A DNA stretch of 64,000 nt from Ornithinicoccus sp045032955 (GTDB taxonomy: Bacteria; Actinomycetota; Actinomycetes; Actinomycetales; Dermatophilaceae), in assembly GCF_045032955.1 (NCBI RefSeq), contig NZ_JBJFZU010000005.1:221340-285339 (forward strand), given 5' to 3'. A model generated the notes under the pieces. It was not told the origin of the DNA, made no database searches, and was given only the letters and a program-made list of their open reading frames with translations. Within the stretch, counting starts at the first letter, position 1; each line of letters begins with the position of its first letter. This document shows positions 8,734-17,908 of this stretch, one piece after another. The position numbers were made by a program, and so were the translations under genes.

Positions 8734-9639
8734 ATGTTGAGCATCGACTGGCCCTTCACGACCTGGGCCTCCACCTGGGACTGGCTCCTGGGCGCACCCC
8801 TGCGGATCGTCCTGATCGCGATCTTCGCGCTGGTGGTGCGCTGGGCGGCGCACCGCGCGATCCGCACCGTGGTCAGCACCGCGGCCGACCGGGCGGACCA
8901 GCACGAGCGCTCGTCCTTCGACCGGTTGGTCGGCTCGGCGTCCGGGATCCGTCAGGAGCGGCGTCGCCAGCGGGCGCTGACGATGGGTTCGCTACTGCGC
9001 AGCATCGCCACCTTCGTGGTGGCCGTGGTGGCCCTGCTGACGATCATGGCCGAGCTGGGGCTCCCGCTGGCCCCGCTGCTCACCTCGGCCGGTATCGGCG
9101 GCATCGCCTTCGGTTTCGGCGCGCAGGCCCTGGTCAAGGACTTCCTGTCCGGGATCTTCATGATCATCGAGGACCAGTACGGCGTCGGTGACCTGGTCGA
9201 CACCGGTGAGGCCGTGGGCACCGTCGAGGAGGTCAGCCTCCGGGTGACCCGGCTCCGGGACGCCACCGGGGTGGTGTGGTTCATCCGTAACGGCGAGATC
9301 ATCCGGATCGGCAACAAGAGCCAGGGCTGGGCGGTGGCCACGATCGACATCCCGGTGGCCTACGACGAGGACCCGCGACGGGTACTTCCCCTGCTGAAGG
9401 AGGTCTCCGCCGCCGTGTATGCCGACCCCGAGTGGAGCGACCGCCTCCTGGAGGAGCCCTCGGTGGCCGGGGTCGAGTCCGTCTCCGGCGGCACCATGAC
9501 GCTGCGGATCTTCGCCAAGTGCCGTCCGGGCGAGCAGTGGGGCATACCGCGCGTCATCCGCGAGCGCGCCAAGGAGGCCTTCGACCAGGCGAACATCCGC
9601 GGTCCGCGGATCAACCCCTGGGGGGACACGCCCGCCTGA
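8734..9639 (+). CDS. mscS: small-conductance mechanosensitive channel (MscS family)
   Basis: Releases solutes on hypo-osmotic shock; cytoplasmic membrane. 301 residues, three predicted transmembrane segments near residues 22-42, 85-107 and 112-140. The pore helix is Gly/Ala-rich (GIGGIAFGFGAQALVKDFLSG) and is followed by the beta-domain entry IIEDQYGVGDLVD, both diagnostic of MscS. ATG 8734 follows GGAG at 4 nt, or GACAAT at 6 nt if leaderless; longer in-frame starts upstream give non-conserved sequence. Confidence 0.93.
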   Translation: MLSIDWPFTTWASTWDWLLGAPLRIVLIAIFALVVRWAAHRAIRTVVSTAADRADQHERSSFDRLVGSASGIRQERRRQRALTMGSLLRSIATFVVAVVALLTIMAELGLPLAPLLTSAGIGGIAFGFGAQALVKDFLSGIFMIIEDQYGVGDLVDTGEAVGTVEEVSLRVTRLRDATGVVWFIRNGEIIRIGNKSQGWAVATIDIPVAYDEDPRRVLPLLKEVSAAVYADPEWSDRLLEEPSVAGVESVSGGTMTLRIFAKCRPGEQWGIPRVIRERAKEAFDQANIRGPRINPWGDTPA

Positions 9640-9648
9640 GCGGAGGGG

Positions 9649-9675
9649 ACAACCTTTCTCCGGGTCGATGTCGTC
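9649..9675 (+). promoter_or_regulatory. candidate ECF/SigE-family autoregulatory promoter
   Basis: ACAACC at 9649-9654 and CGTC at 9672-9675, 17 nt apart, lie 22 nt before the sigma-factor start. This -35/-10 pair resembles the AAC-rich/CGTC promoters recognised by ECF sigma factors, as expected if the downstream sigma factor controls its own operon. A strong AAGGAGG ribosome-binding site follows at 9685-9691. Confidence 0.55.
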
Positions 9676-9696
9676 TGACAGGGCAAGGAGGTACCC

Positions 9697-10212
9697 ATGA
9701 CGACGACAGACCCACCGGTACCGTTCACCGAGTTCGTCCTGTCGCGCAGCGATCGGCTGCACCGCACCGCGGTGCTGCTGACCCGCGACCCCCACTCGGC
9801 GCACGACCTGCTGCAGGAGGCGTTGCTCAAGGCGTGGCGCAGCTGGGGGCGCATCACCGGCAGCCCGGAGGGGTACGTGCGGGCCATCCTGGTGCGCGAG
9901 TTCCTCAGCTCCCGGCGCCGACGTTGGCACGGGGAGGTCCCGACCGAGCACCTGCCCGAGCAGTCCCCTCCGGGTGAGGCCGTCGACACCGCGACCCGTC
10001 TGGACCTGGCCGCGGCCGTCGGCGACCTCCCGGCCGCGCAGCGGGCCGTCGTGGTGCTGCGTTACTTCCACGACCTCTCCGAGGCGGACACCGCCGCCTG
10101 CATGGACGTGGCGCTCGGCACGGTCAAGTCACACCACTCGCGTGCCCTGGGGTCGCTGCGGATCAGCTCGTACCTCGAGGAACACGTCGATCACGAAGGG
10201 ACGGCCCGATGA
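9697..10212 (+). CDS. SigE-family ECF RNA polymerase sigma factor
   Basis: 171 residues containing region 2 (RLHRTAVLLTRDPHSAHDLLQEALLKAWRSW-like, split across residues 18-50) and region 4 (DLPAAQRAVVVLRYFHDLSEADTAACM, then GTVKSHHSRALGSLR). It has no extra C-terminal domain, fitting the SigE-family group of ECF factors (SigE-like, common in actinobacteria). AAGGAGG lies 5 nt before ATG 9697. The stop overlaps the next start by ATGA, so the sigma factor and the membrane ectodomain protein are translationally coupled; the partner is the likely regulator of its activity. Confidence 0.93.
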   Translation: MTTTDPPVPFTEFVLSRSDRLHRTAVLLTRDPHSAHDLLQEALLKAWRSWGRITGSPEGYVRAILVREFLSSRRRRWHGEVPTEHLPEQSPPGEAVDTATRLDLAAAVGDLPAAQRAVVVLRYFHDLSEADTAACMDVALGTVKSHHSRALGSLRISSYLEEHVDHEGTAR

Positions 10213-12059
10213 TGGCACCGACGACCGAGGACCTGCGCTCGACCCTGCGGCAGCTGTCCCAGGACCATCCTGCTCCTGCGCCGCAGGACCTGCTCGCGGA
10301 GCTGCGCGGCACGCGTGCCGCCCGGCGTCGTCGCGCCGGCTGGATCGCGGCCGGCGGGGTCGCCGCCGCTGCCGCCGGTGTCCTGGTGGTGGGCCAGGCC
10401 TGGCCCGAGCAGACCGCCGTCGCCCCTGCCGGCGACACCCTCGGGACGGAGCAGGAGTGGACGCTCACCGACGGTGCACCCCCCGAGATGGCCGGTGGGC
10501 TGACCCTGCTGGAGAGCACGGAACTGGAGGGCGCGAGCGAGGCGACGGTGCCCTCCCCCGACGGCGGGACCCAGCGCTACGCCGTGCTCTGGTGCGACAC
10601 CGGGCCCGTCGACGACCCGGCGATCCAGCCACCTCGGCTGCGGCTGCCGCAGATCGACGTGACCGTGCCGTGCCTGTCCGACGACGGGACTCCCGACCAG
10701 GTGTCCCCGGTGCCGCTGCCGCCCACCGACCAGCCGTGGGCGGGCACCTGGGAGGGCGACCTGCCCGAGGGGTCGTCCGCCGTGCTCGGCGTCTACGAGG
10801 AGGCGGAGTGGTCCGGGTACCCCTTCGCCGGCTGGCCCGACCCGCCGCTGGCCGCACCTGCCCCGGAGGACGGGGCGGTCGTCATCGACCCCGACACCGC
10901 GCAGCGCCTGGTGAGCGGACTGGAGGACGCTCCCGACGGTGCCGCCACCCGGGTACGCGCCGCCGATGTCACCGTCGGCGACAACAGCACCCTCCAGGTG
11001 TGGACCGGGATGCCGGGTCGTCTGCAGGTCTGGGTGGACGGGACGCTGCTCACCGACGACGGCGACAGCACCGAGACCTGGCGCGAGGCGCATCCTGCCC
11101 TGCGGGACGAGCACCTCACCTCGTTCACGGCAGGTCAGCAGATGGAGATCCCACTGGCCGGCGACCTCGCCGAGGTGGGCAGCACGGTGGAGGTCGCGGT
11201 CCTGGCTCCGCAGGCGCTGACCTGGCAGGTGGCCGTCACCGAGGTGCCCGGGTCCGAGGCGGAGGCGCTCGCACCGCTCGACGACGTCGACGACCTCCCC
11301 GACCGGTATGCCGGGATGCGCCGGGTCGCGACCTGGCAGGTCCCGTCGGCGGCCGGCGAGTCCGTGCTGGAGCTGCCGGCCTCCCTTCGGGGCGAGACAC
11401 CGACCTGGGTCTTCCGTTGCCCCGGCATCGATGCCGTCACGGCCGGCACCGCCGTCCTGACGGTCGGTGGGGAGCGGATCGAGCGTGCGTGCGTCGACGG
11501 CGAGCCGGCACTGACCGCCCTGGAGGCACCGCAGCGCGACGACGTCGGCATCCGGTTCGACGGCGACCCGACGGCCCGAGTCGAACTGCCGCTGGGGCCG
11601 GACGCCGAGGACGGCACCGTCGCGGCATACCTGCCGGTGCCGTTCTCCGAGTTCGACCAGGCGACGGCCACCGCGCTCCCCTCCGAGGTGTCCGCGGAGC
11701 AGGTCCGGGAGGTTCCCGCCGAGGTGGTGGCCACGGTGACGGAGGCCGACCTCGAGGACGGCCGTGCCACGTTCACCCTGCCGCCGGGCAGCCGGGACGT
11801 GGTGATGACCACCACCGGGGTGGGCCGCCTGCAGCTGCTCGCCGACGGGGAGAACGTGCTGGACGCCCCGGCCCGCAATGCGCCGGAGGCGGATGCCGAC
11901 TGGTGGAGCGCCTGGAGCGCGCAGGAGACCTCACGGGTGCTGACCACAGGGATCGAGCGGAGCGCCGCGCCGGGCGCGGAGATGGAGCTGGTCGTCGAGG
12001 GCTACCCGGAGGGGAGCCTCACCCTCGAGGTGCTGGCCCCGGCGCAGGTGGAGGAGTGA
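10209..12059 (+). CDS. single-pass membrane protein with large ectodomain, sigma-factor partner
   Basis: 616 residues. About 43 cytoplasmic residues (ending ARRRRAGW) precede one membrane helix (about 44-62), followed by a roughly 550-residue extracellular part rich in beta-strand-like stretches. No named domain was recognised. Position and topology fit an anti-sigma or co-sensor protein for the sigma factor it overlaps by 4 bp, though the cytoplasmic part lacks a visible zinc anti-sigma motif. The ectodomain is homologous to that of the fusion protein at 13445-15748: for example YAVLWCD versus FAVLWCD, AYLPVPFSEFD versus VYAPVPYGEFD, and DWWSAWSAQ versus GWWSSWTDQ. Its 3' end overlaps the convergent FUSC gene by 41 bp. 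Confidence 0.8.
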   Translation: MMAPTTEDLRSTLRQLSQDHPAPAPQDLLAELRGTRAARRRRAGWIAAGGVAAAAAGVLVVGQAWPEQTAVAPAGDTLGTEQEWTLTDGAPPEMAGGLTLLESTELEGASEATVPSPDGGTQRYAVLWCDTGPVDDPAIQPPRLRLPQIDVTVPCLSDDGTPDQVSPVPLPPTDQPWAGTWEGDLPEGSSAVLGVYEEAEWSGYPFAGWPDPPLAAPAPEDGAVVIDPDTAQRLVSGLEDAPDGAATRVRAADVTVGDNSTLQVWTGMPGRLQVWVDGTLLTDDGDSTETWREAHPALRDEHLTSFTAGQQMEIPLAGDLAEVGSTVEVAVLAPQALTWQVAVTEVPGSEAEALAPLDDVDDLPDRYAGMRRVATWQVPSAAGESVLELPASLRGETPTWVFRCPGIDAVTAGTAVLTVGGERIERACVDGEPALTALEAPQRDDVGIRFDGDPTARVELPLGPDAEDGTVAAYLPVPFSEFDQATATALPSEVSAEQVREVPAEVVATVTEADLEDGRATFTLPPGSRDVVMTTTGVGRLQLLADGENVLDAPARNAPEADADWWSAWSAQETSRVLTTGIERSAAPGAEMELVVEGYPEGSLTLEVLAPAQVEE

Positions 12060-13338
12060 CCTGCCCGGTGGCCCGACGTCGGCCAGGCCACCGGGCGACG
12101 CCGGGCCATCGGAGCACCCGGTCCAGGGGCACCAGCTCGCTGGCGGTGGTGGCACCCGGCAGCGGCCGGTCCCCCTGGGTGGACCGCCAGCGGTCGTGGT
12201 TCCGCGCCCGGGTCCGGGCGTCCAGCACCTGCAGGATCTCGTCGACCGCGCGCAGGATGGAGCCGCGCAGCAACCACTGCTCGGTGTCGTCGACCTCGGC
12301 GAGCATCAGCTCGGTCAGGATCGCCCGGGTCTCGCGCAGCAGTTCGATGTTCTCGTCGAGCACCTCGTGCAGCTGCGCCTGCTCGCCCTGGGTCTCGGCC
12401 TCGACCAGCCGGCCGAAGGCGTCGATGCACTCCCCCAGGTCGGCGAGCACCACCGCGTAGGCGGACCGCACGTCGTCGGAGAAGGCGTCGGCGCTGGCCT
12501 CCTCCGGCGCCTCCCTCAGCATCGCGATGAAGAGGGCCCGCGCGGCGGCCGCGCAGGCCTGCAGCGACTCCAGCCCGGTCTGCAGCAGCGGGCCCACGTC
12601 GGCCCGGCCGATGGCGCGGGTGTTCCACCGCCAGATGTCACGGACCCGGCTCACCTCGTCACTGGCCCGGCCGATGTCACCGGTGACCGCGCGGACCGCG
12701 TCCAGGTGACCCTCCACGCTGTCCCGGGTCACCGGCCGCTCGTCCACCTGCACGGACGCGTCCCGGAAGGCAGCCGCCAGCCCGGCGGCGACCCGACGTA
12801 CTGCGCCCGAGGCCGACGGGACCGGGATCGCGGGAGGCCACAGCAGCGGGAGAGCGATGCCGATCACGGCCCCGACGAGGGTGGTGGTGAGCCGGACCTC
12901 GGCGGCGATCTCCTGGCCGGCGGCGGCCAGGATGAGCATGCCGCTGATGGGGGTCTCCAGCGCCTGGTTGCCGAGCCGGAAGGTCCGGGCCAGCAGGAGC
13001 GAGGAGAAGATGACGACCGCCAGCGACCACCAGGTGAGCCCGACGAAGATCGAGACCAGCAGCGCCACCCCGACCCCGGTGACGACCGCGCCGACCCGGA
13101 CCAGGGCCATCCGCATCGACCCGGTGGCGCTGGCCTGCATCACCAGCAGCGCGGTCAACGAGCCGGTGAGGTCGATCGGGCCGTCGGTGACGACCAGCGT
13201 GATGAGGTAGGCGAGCACCCCGCCCACGGTCATCCGGACCAGGTTGACCAGGACCGGCCACGCCCGCGAGGCCGACGCCCGGACCGAGGTCGGACGCCCG
13301 GCCCAGACCCGGGTGAGGACGGCACGCACTTGCCCCAT
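12019..13338 (-). CDS. FUSC/aromatic-acid exporter family membrane protein
   Basis: 439 residues. Residues 25-175 form about six membrane segments (for example VRMTVGGVLAYLITLVV and GAVVTGVGVALLVSIFVGL) in the pattern of the FUSC/DUF939 group related to the aromatic carboxylic acid exporter AaeB. A long cytoplasmic helical region follows (about 190-400). Substrate unknown. ATG 13338. Convergent with and overlapping the ectodomain gene; an inverted repeat at 12063-12096 lies inside its 3' coding end. Confidence 0.78.
   Translation of the reverse strand: MGQVRAVLTRVWAGRPTSVRASASRAWPVLVNLVRMTVGGVLAYLITLVVTDGPIDLTGSLTALLVMQASATGSMRMALVRVGAVVTGVGVALLVSIFVGLTWWSLAVVIFSSLLLARTFRLGNQALETPISGMLILAAAGQEIAAEVRLTTTLVGAVIGIALPLLWPPAIPVPSASGAVRRVAAGLAAAFRDASVQVDERPVTRDSVEGHLDAVRAVTGDIGRASDEVSRVRDIWRWNTRAIGRADVGPLLQTGLESLQACAAAARALFIAMLREAPEEASADAFSDDVRSAYAVVLADLGECIDAFGRLVEAETQGEQAQLHEVLDENIELLRETRAILTELMLAEVDDTEQWLLRGSILRAVDEILQVLDARTRARNHDRWRSTQGDRPLPGATTASELVPLDRVLRWPGVARWPGRRRATGQVTPPPAPGPAPRG
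12063..12096 (+). terminator. hairpin after the sigma/ectodomain operon
   Basis: GCCCGGTGGCC and GGCCACCGGGC form a perfect 11-bp stem with a 12-nt loop, 3 nt after the 12059 stop. There is no U-tract. It lies within the last codons of the opposite-strand FUSC gene. Confidence 0.55.
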
Positions 13339-13444
13339 GCCCCATCAGACCACGCGACGACCCGGCGCGTCCGCGCTCATCGCCCGGCGCCCGGCGCCCG
13401 GGCGCCACCCTGCGCCGTCAGGAAGCCCGTGGCATCCTCGAACG

Positions 13445-15748
13445 ATGGGACAGGACGACGCCGGGGGCACCGTCGACGACCGGCACGGGGAGCACGCCGC
13501 GGCGCTGCACCGCCTCGCCGCGATGCTGGTCGCCGGCACCGACGCCGCCACGGCGCTGACCGCGGACGCACTCGCCGCCCGCCCCGGGGCGGACCGGACA
13601 ACGCTGCGGACCGAGGTGGTCCGCGCATACCTGAGGGCTGCCCCGCGCCGGGTGGAACGGGCGGAGACCGGGACACCCGACGGTCCCCGCGACCCCGGGG
13701 ACGTGCTGCGGTCCCTGCCGCCCCGGGCCCGGGCGGCGTCCGCCCTCAGCCTGGTCGAGGGTGCCTCCGACACCGAGGTCGCCGAGACGGTCGGGGTCCG
13801 TCGCGCGAAGGTGGTGGCGCTGGTGCCCACCACCCCGGGGGTGGACGTCGCCCTCACCGCCGTCGCCGACCGCTACGCCCTCACCGGTGCGGCGCTGCGC
13901 GACGCGCTCGGCAACGTCGAGGTGAGCGCGAGCCCGCGCCCGGCCACCTCGCACCGGCGCCGACGGCAGGGGCTCGCCGCAGCGGCCGCGGTCGCCCTCG
14001 CGCTCGCCGTCGGGTATGCGCTCACCTCCGGCGACGTCCTCGGCACCGGCGACGCCGTGGACGAGGCGGGGGTCGAGGACGCCGCCGTCGCCGACCCCGA
14101 CGGCCCGGACCTCACCGAGGCCGGGTGGGAGCTGACCGACGAGGGCGAGCCGCCGCAGGGCGCGATGGGCCTCACCCTGCGCGAGAGCGTCGAGGTCGAC
14201 GCCGGGGGGACGACGGACGTCACGCTGGCCGGGCAGGGGTCCGGCGCGAGCTTCGCGGTGCTGTGGTGCGACATGCCGCCCGCGCAGGACGCCAACCTCG
14301 AGACCCCCCGTGCCGACGTGAGCACCGCGGACGGGAGCAGCGTCGAGATCCCCTGCGCCGGGCGCGAGGACGGCCCACCGGTGTCCCGGATCGTCGCGCT
14401 GCCACCCTCGGGGACCGCGGAGCTGCAGCTGCGTGGCGACCTCCCGCCCGGCGGCGGGGCGACCCTCGGCGTGTATGCCGAGGCCCCCTCGCCCATCAAC
14501 TCGCCGCTGCCCGGTGGCACCGACGCCGAGCCGCCCTCCGCGGCGGACGGCGCCGTCGTCCTCGACGACGAGTCGGCCGACGCCCCGGCCCAGATGGGGC
14601 AGCAGCGGCTGCTCCAGGCCGTCGAGATCGGTGCGGACAGCACCCTCCGGGTCTGGTCCGGTGGGCGGGGCACGGTCTCGGTGCAGGTCGACGGGCTCGC
14701 GGCCACCGACGACGGGGACCTCCAGCGCTACACCTCCGCCACCGGTGAGGTCGACTGGTCCACCCAGCGACCCGACCTGCGCGACGGGCGGTGGTGGGTC
14801 TATGCGGCAGGGTCCGAGCTGCGGGTCGAGATCCCGGAGGACGCCCGGCCCCCGGCCGGGGAGCGGCGTGAGGTCGTCGTCGAGGTGGTGGCCGAGGCGC
14901 CGATCGACCAGGTCCAGGTGCAGGTCGCCGAGGCGTCCCAGGTGGAGCCGGACACCGCAGCCCTCGACCCGGTGGCCGACACCGATGCCCCGGAGCTCAT
15001 CCTTGGCCACCGCCTCGTCGGGCAGTGGGACGTCCCGCAGGACGGTCAGCTCCGCGAGCTCGGCGGCCTCGACCCTGCGGACCCGGACGAGCCGGCCCCG
15101 ATGGTCCTCGGCGTGGCCGCGGAGGGTGTGGACACGTTCCTGCCCTGGAGCAACGGGCTCGTGACCCAGGGTCCCGAGGTGCGCTACCAGGACTTCGCCC
15201 CGGACCTGGACTCGGCGCTGCAGAACATGGGACACGGCTTCAGCCAGGCCCCGGAGGGCGCCGGTGGTGCCCTGTCGGTGGCGGCTCCCCCGGCCCCGGG
15301 TCAGCCGCCCGCGACTGTCCTGGTGTACGCGCCGGTCCCGTACGGGGAGTTCGACTTCGCCGCGGCGCAGGTGCCGCCCCAGTCCTGGGGCCCCGACGAG
15401 GAGCCGACCTCCGAGTACCTGTTCGGCTCGACCCCGCCGGAGACGGTGGCGGTGCTGGACGAGGACGACACCGAGGGCAGACAGGTCTCGGTCGGGCTCG
15501 AGAACCGTCCGCCGATGATCGTGCGGGTCACCACCTCCGGTCGGGGCCGGATGCAGTTCCTCGTCGACGGCACGTCGGCCACCCCGCAGCACCCGGACGG
15601 GTGGTGGTCGAGCTGGACGGACCAACCGGTCACCACGGACGTCCAGCTGCCGAACCTGATGGGCGGCTCCGGCTCGACCGCCGATCAGGAACTCACCGTC
15701 GTGGTCGAGGACTACGAGGACTTCACCGTGGAGGTGCTGGCGCCGTGA
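13445..15748 (+). CDS. degenerate ECF-sigma-like domain fused to membrane ectodomain
   Basis: 767 residues. Residues 15-165 align with the neighbouring sigma factor at both ends: region-2-like HAAALHRLAAMLVAGTDAATAL, VVRAYLRAAPRR, then region-4-like DVLRSLPPRARAASALSLVEGASDTEVAETVGVRRAK. Many basic DNA-contact residues are lost. One membrane helix (about 174-195, after SHRRRRQG) is followed by a 570-residue ectodomain homologous to the product of 10209-12059. It thus looks like the sigma gene and ectodomain gene joined in one chain. ATG 13445 is preceded by CATCCT at 6 nt, a possible leaderless -10. No ACAACC/CGTC promoter was seen upstream. Function unknown; a membrane-tethered regulator or decoy is inference. 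Confidence 0.8.
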   Translation: MGQDDAGGTVDDRHGEHAAALHRLAAMLVAGTDAATALTADALAARPGADRTTLRTEVVRAYLRAAPRRVERAETGTPDGPRDPGDVLRSLPPRARAASALSLVEGASDTEVAETVGVRRAKVVALVPTTPGVDVALTAVADRYALTGAALRDALGNVEVSASPRPATSHRRRRQGLAAAAAVALALAVGYALTSGDVLGTGDAVDEAGVEDAAVADPDGPDLTEAGWELTDEGEPPQGAMGLTLRESVEVDAGGTTDVTLAGQGSGASFAVLWCDMPPAQDANLETPRADVSTADGSSVEIPCAGREDGPPVSRIVALPPSGTAELQLRGDLPPGGGATLGVYAEAPSPINSPLPGGTDAEPPSAADGAVVLDDESADAPAQMGQQRLLQAVEIGADSTLRVWSGGRGTVSVQVDGLAATDDGDLQRYTSATGEVDWSTQRPDLRDGRWWVYAAGSELRVEIPEDARPPAGERREVVVEVVAEAPIDQVQVQVAEASQVEPDTAALDPVADTDAPELILGHRLVGQWDVPQDGQLRELGGLDPADPDEPAPMVLGVAAEGVDTFLPWSNGLVTQGPEVRYQDFAPDLDSALQNMGHGFSQAPEGAGGALSVAAPPAPGQPPATVLVYAPVPYGEFDFAAAQVPPQSWGPDEEPTSEYLFGSTPPETVAVLDEDDTEGRQVSVGLENRPPMIVRVTTSGRGRMQFLVDGTSATPQHPDGWWSSWTDQPVTTDVQLPNLMGGSGSTADQELTVVVEDYEDFTVEVLAP

Positions 15749-15774
15749 CCGGACGCCTTTGACACCATGGGGAC

Positions 15775-16182
15775 GTGACCCACCCCCAGCCCGAGCGCCC
15801 CAGCACCGTCTACGAACGCGTCGGCGGGCACGACACCTTCGTCACCCTGGTGCACGAGTTCTACCGAGGCGTGGCCCAGGACCCTCCGTTGCGCGCGCTC
15901 TACCCCGAGGAGGACCTCGGCCCGGCCGAGGTGCGCTTCCGGATGTTCCTCGAGCAGTACTGGGGCGGGCCCACCACCTACTCCGAGCAGCGGGGTCACC
16001 CGCGGCTGCGGATGCGGCACATGCCGTTCCGGGTCACCCCCACCCAGCGGGACCGCTGGCTGCACCACATGAACGCGGCCCTGGACACGGTGAGCGACCG
16101 GATGGACAGCCTGGACGAGCAGCAGATGCGGGCATACATGGCGCACGCCGCGCAGGCGATGGTCAACGTTTTGGAGGACTGA
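15775..16182 (+). CDS. glbO: group II truncated hemoglobin (trHbO)
   Basis: 135-residue heme protein of the two-over-two globin fold. It shows the group II features: YERVGG start, FYRGVAQDPPLRALYPEEDL, FLEQYWGGP, the proximal His in RLRMRHMPF, and Trp G8 in RDRWLHHM. These proteins bind O2/NO and are linked to redox or NO defence in actinobacteria. GTG 15775 is the only sensible start. Lies 26 bp after the fusion gene and 24 bp before the GH13 gene. Confidence 0.95.
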   Translation: MTHPQPERPSTVYERVGGHDTFVTLVHEFYRGVAQDPPLRALYPEEDLGPAEVRFRMFLEQYWGGPTTYSEQRGHPRLRMRHMPFRVTPTQRDRWLHHMNAALDTVSDRMDSLDEQQMRAYMAHAAQAMVNVLED

Positions 16183-16200
16183 GCGCGCACTTCCTAGGCT
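16171..16200 (+). promoter_or_regulatory. leaderless promoter of the GH13 gene
   Basis: TTGGAG (16171-16176) and TAGGCT (16195-16200) separated by 18 nt, with TAGGCT exactly 6 nt before GTG 16207. No Shine-Dalgarno sequence is present, so transcription probably begins at or next to the start codon. The -35 lies within the last codons of glbO. Confidence 0.5.
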
Positions 16201-16206
16201 GGGGCG

Positions 16207-17895
16207 GTGACCCACAACCCCCTGCCGCACGAGGCGCCCTGGTGGCGCCACGCCGTCATCTACCAGGTCTACCCGCGCAGCTTCGCGGACCAGGACGGCG
16301 ACGGGGTGGGTGACCTGCCCGGCATCACCTCCCGGCTGCCGTACCTGGCGGAGCTGGGCGTGGACGCCATCTGGATCAGCCCGTTCTACCGCTCCCCGAT
16401 GGCCGACGCCGGCTACGACGTCGCCGACTACCGCGACATCGACCCGCTCTTCGGCGACCTCTCCGACGCCGACGCCCTGATCGCCCGCGCCCACGAGCTC
16501 GGCGTCCGGGTGGTCATCGACCTGGTGCCCAACCACACCAGCGACCAGCACGCCTGGTTCCAGGCCGCGCTGGCCGCCGGGCCGGGCAGCCCGGAGCGGG
16601 AGCGGTATGTCTTCCGCCCGGGACGCGGGGACGGCACCGAGCCGCCCAACAACTGGGAGAGCGTCTTCGGTGGCGGCGCCTGGACCCGGGTCACCGAGCC
16701 GGACGGCACCCCCGGCCAGTGGTACCTGCACCTCTTCGACGACACCCAGCCCGACCTCAACTGGGACAACCCCGAGGTGGTCGAGGAGTTCCAGGACGTG
16801 CTCCGCTTCTGGCTGGACCGCGGTGTCGACGGCTTCCGCGTCGACGTGGCGCACGCCCTGATCAAGGACCCCGAGCTGCCCGACTGGCACGGGCGGGCCG
16901 TGATGGCCAACGGCGGTGACGGCGAGACGGCGCACACCCACCTCGGCCCGATGTGGGATCAGGAGGGCGTCCACGAGATCTACCGTGGCTGGCGGCGGCT
17001 GCTGGACTCCTACAACCCGACCGGCGACCCGGCCCAGGACCGCATCCTGTGCGCCGAGGCCTGGCTGCCGACCCAGGAGCGCACGATGCGCTACACCCGG
17101 GCCGACGAGATGCACCAGGCGTTCAACTTCCACTTCCTGCAGAGCCCGTGGCGGGTCGATGACGTCACCGAGGTCGTCGAGGCCTCCCTGGTCGCCGCCG
17201 AGGCCGTCGGAGCCCCCACCACCTGGGTCCTGTCCAACCACGACGTGGTGCGGCACGCCTCCCGCCTGGGCCTGCCGGTCGGCACGCCCCGGCCGAACGG
17301 CATCGGGGCGCTGGAGCCGCAGCCGAACGCGGTGCTGGGGCTGCGTCGGGCGCGGGCCGCGACGACCCTGATGCTGGCGCTGCCCGGCTCCGCCTACCTC
17401 TACAACGGCGAGGAGCTCGGGCTGCCCGAGCACACCGCCCTGCCGGACGCGGTCCGCCAGGACCCGGCCTTCCACCGCACCGCCGGTGAGGAGACCGGCC
17501 GGGACGGGTGCCGGGTACCGATGCCGTGGACCGCCGCGGCCCCGTCCTTCGGGTTCGGCCCCGGCGAGGAGAGCTGGCTGCCCCAGCCCGACCTCTACGG
17601 GGTCTTCGCGGTGGACCGGCAGCAGGGTGTCGAGGGGTCGACCCTGGAGCTCTACCGCACGCTGCTCCGGCTGCGGCGCGAGCACGACCTCGGCGTCGGC
17701 GGCCTGGAGTGGCTGGACCTCGGCCCGGAGGTGCTGGCGTTCCGCAACGCCCGCGGCGACGGGACCCCGGTCACCGTGATCACCAACTTCGGCGAGGAGC
17801 CGGTGGCCCTGCCCGAGGGCACCTCCGTGCTGGTCTGCAGCGGGCGGCTGCACGAGGGGATGCTCGGTCAGGACACCACCGTCTGGCTCAGCTGA
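16207..17895 (+). CDS. GH13 alpha-glucosidase / oligo-1,6-glucosidase family
   Basis: 562 residues, a cytoplasmic GH13 enzyme cleaving alpha-linked glucose from oligosaccharides. Typical blocks: VIYQVYPRSFADQDGDGVGDL, DLVPNHTSD, nucleophile Asp213 in GFRVDVAH, acid/base Glu284 in CAEAW, and Asp346 in SNHDVV. The QPDLNWDNP and MPWT motifs place it with alpha-glucosidases. Exact linkage preference (alpha-1,4, alpha-1,6 or trehalose) cannot be read from sequence. Start GTG 16207 with a leaderless-type promoter. With malQ nearby it may serve maltodextrin use, but the two are not in an operon. Confidence 0.92.
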   Translation: MTHNPLPHEAPWWRHAVIYQVYPRSFADQDGDGVGDLPGITSRLPYLAELGVDAIWISPFYRSPMADAGYDVADYRDIDPLFGDLSDADALIARAHELGVRVVIDLVPNHTSDQHAWFQAALAAGPGSPERERYVFRPGRGDGTEPPNNWESVFGGGAWTRVTEPDGTPGQWYLHLFDDTQPDLNWDNPEVVEEFQDVLRFWLDRGVDGFRVDVAHALIKDPELPDWHGRAVMANGGDGETAHTHLGPMWDQEGVHEIYRGWRRLLDSYNPTGDPAQDRILCAEAWLPTQERTMRYTRADEMHQAFNFHFLQSPWRVDDVTEVVEASLVAAEAVGAPTTWVLSNHDVVRHASRLGLPVGTPRPNGIGALEPQPNAVLGLRRARAATTLMLALPGSAYLYNGEELGLPEHTALPDAVRQDPAFHRTAGEETGRDGCRVPMPWTAAAPSFGFGPGEESWLPQPDLYGVFAVDRQQGVEGSTLELYRTLLRLRREHDLGVGGLEWLDLGPEVLAFRNARGDGTPVTVITNFGEEPVALPEGTSVLVCSGRLHEGMLGQDTTVWLS

Positions 17896-17908
17896 GCGCA
17901 TACTCCCT

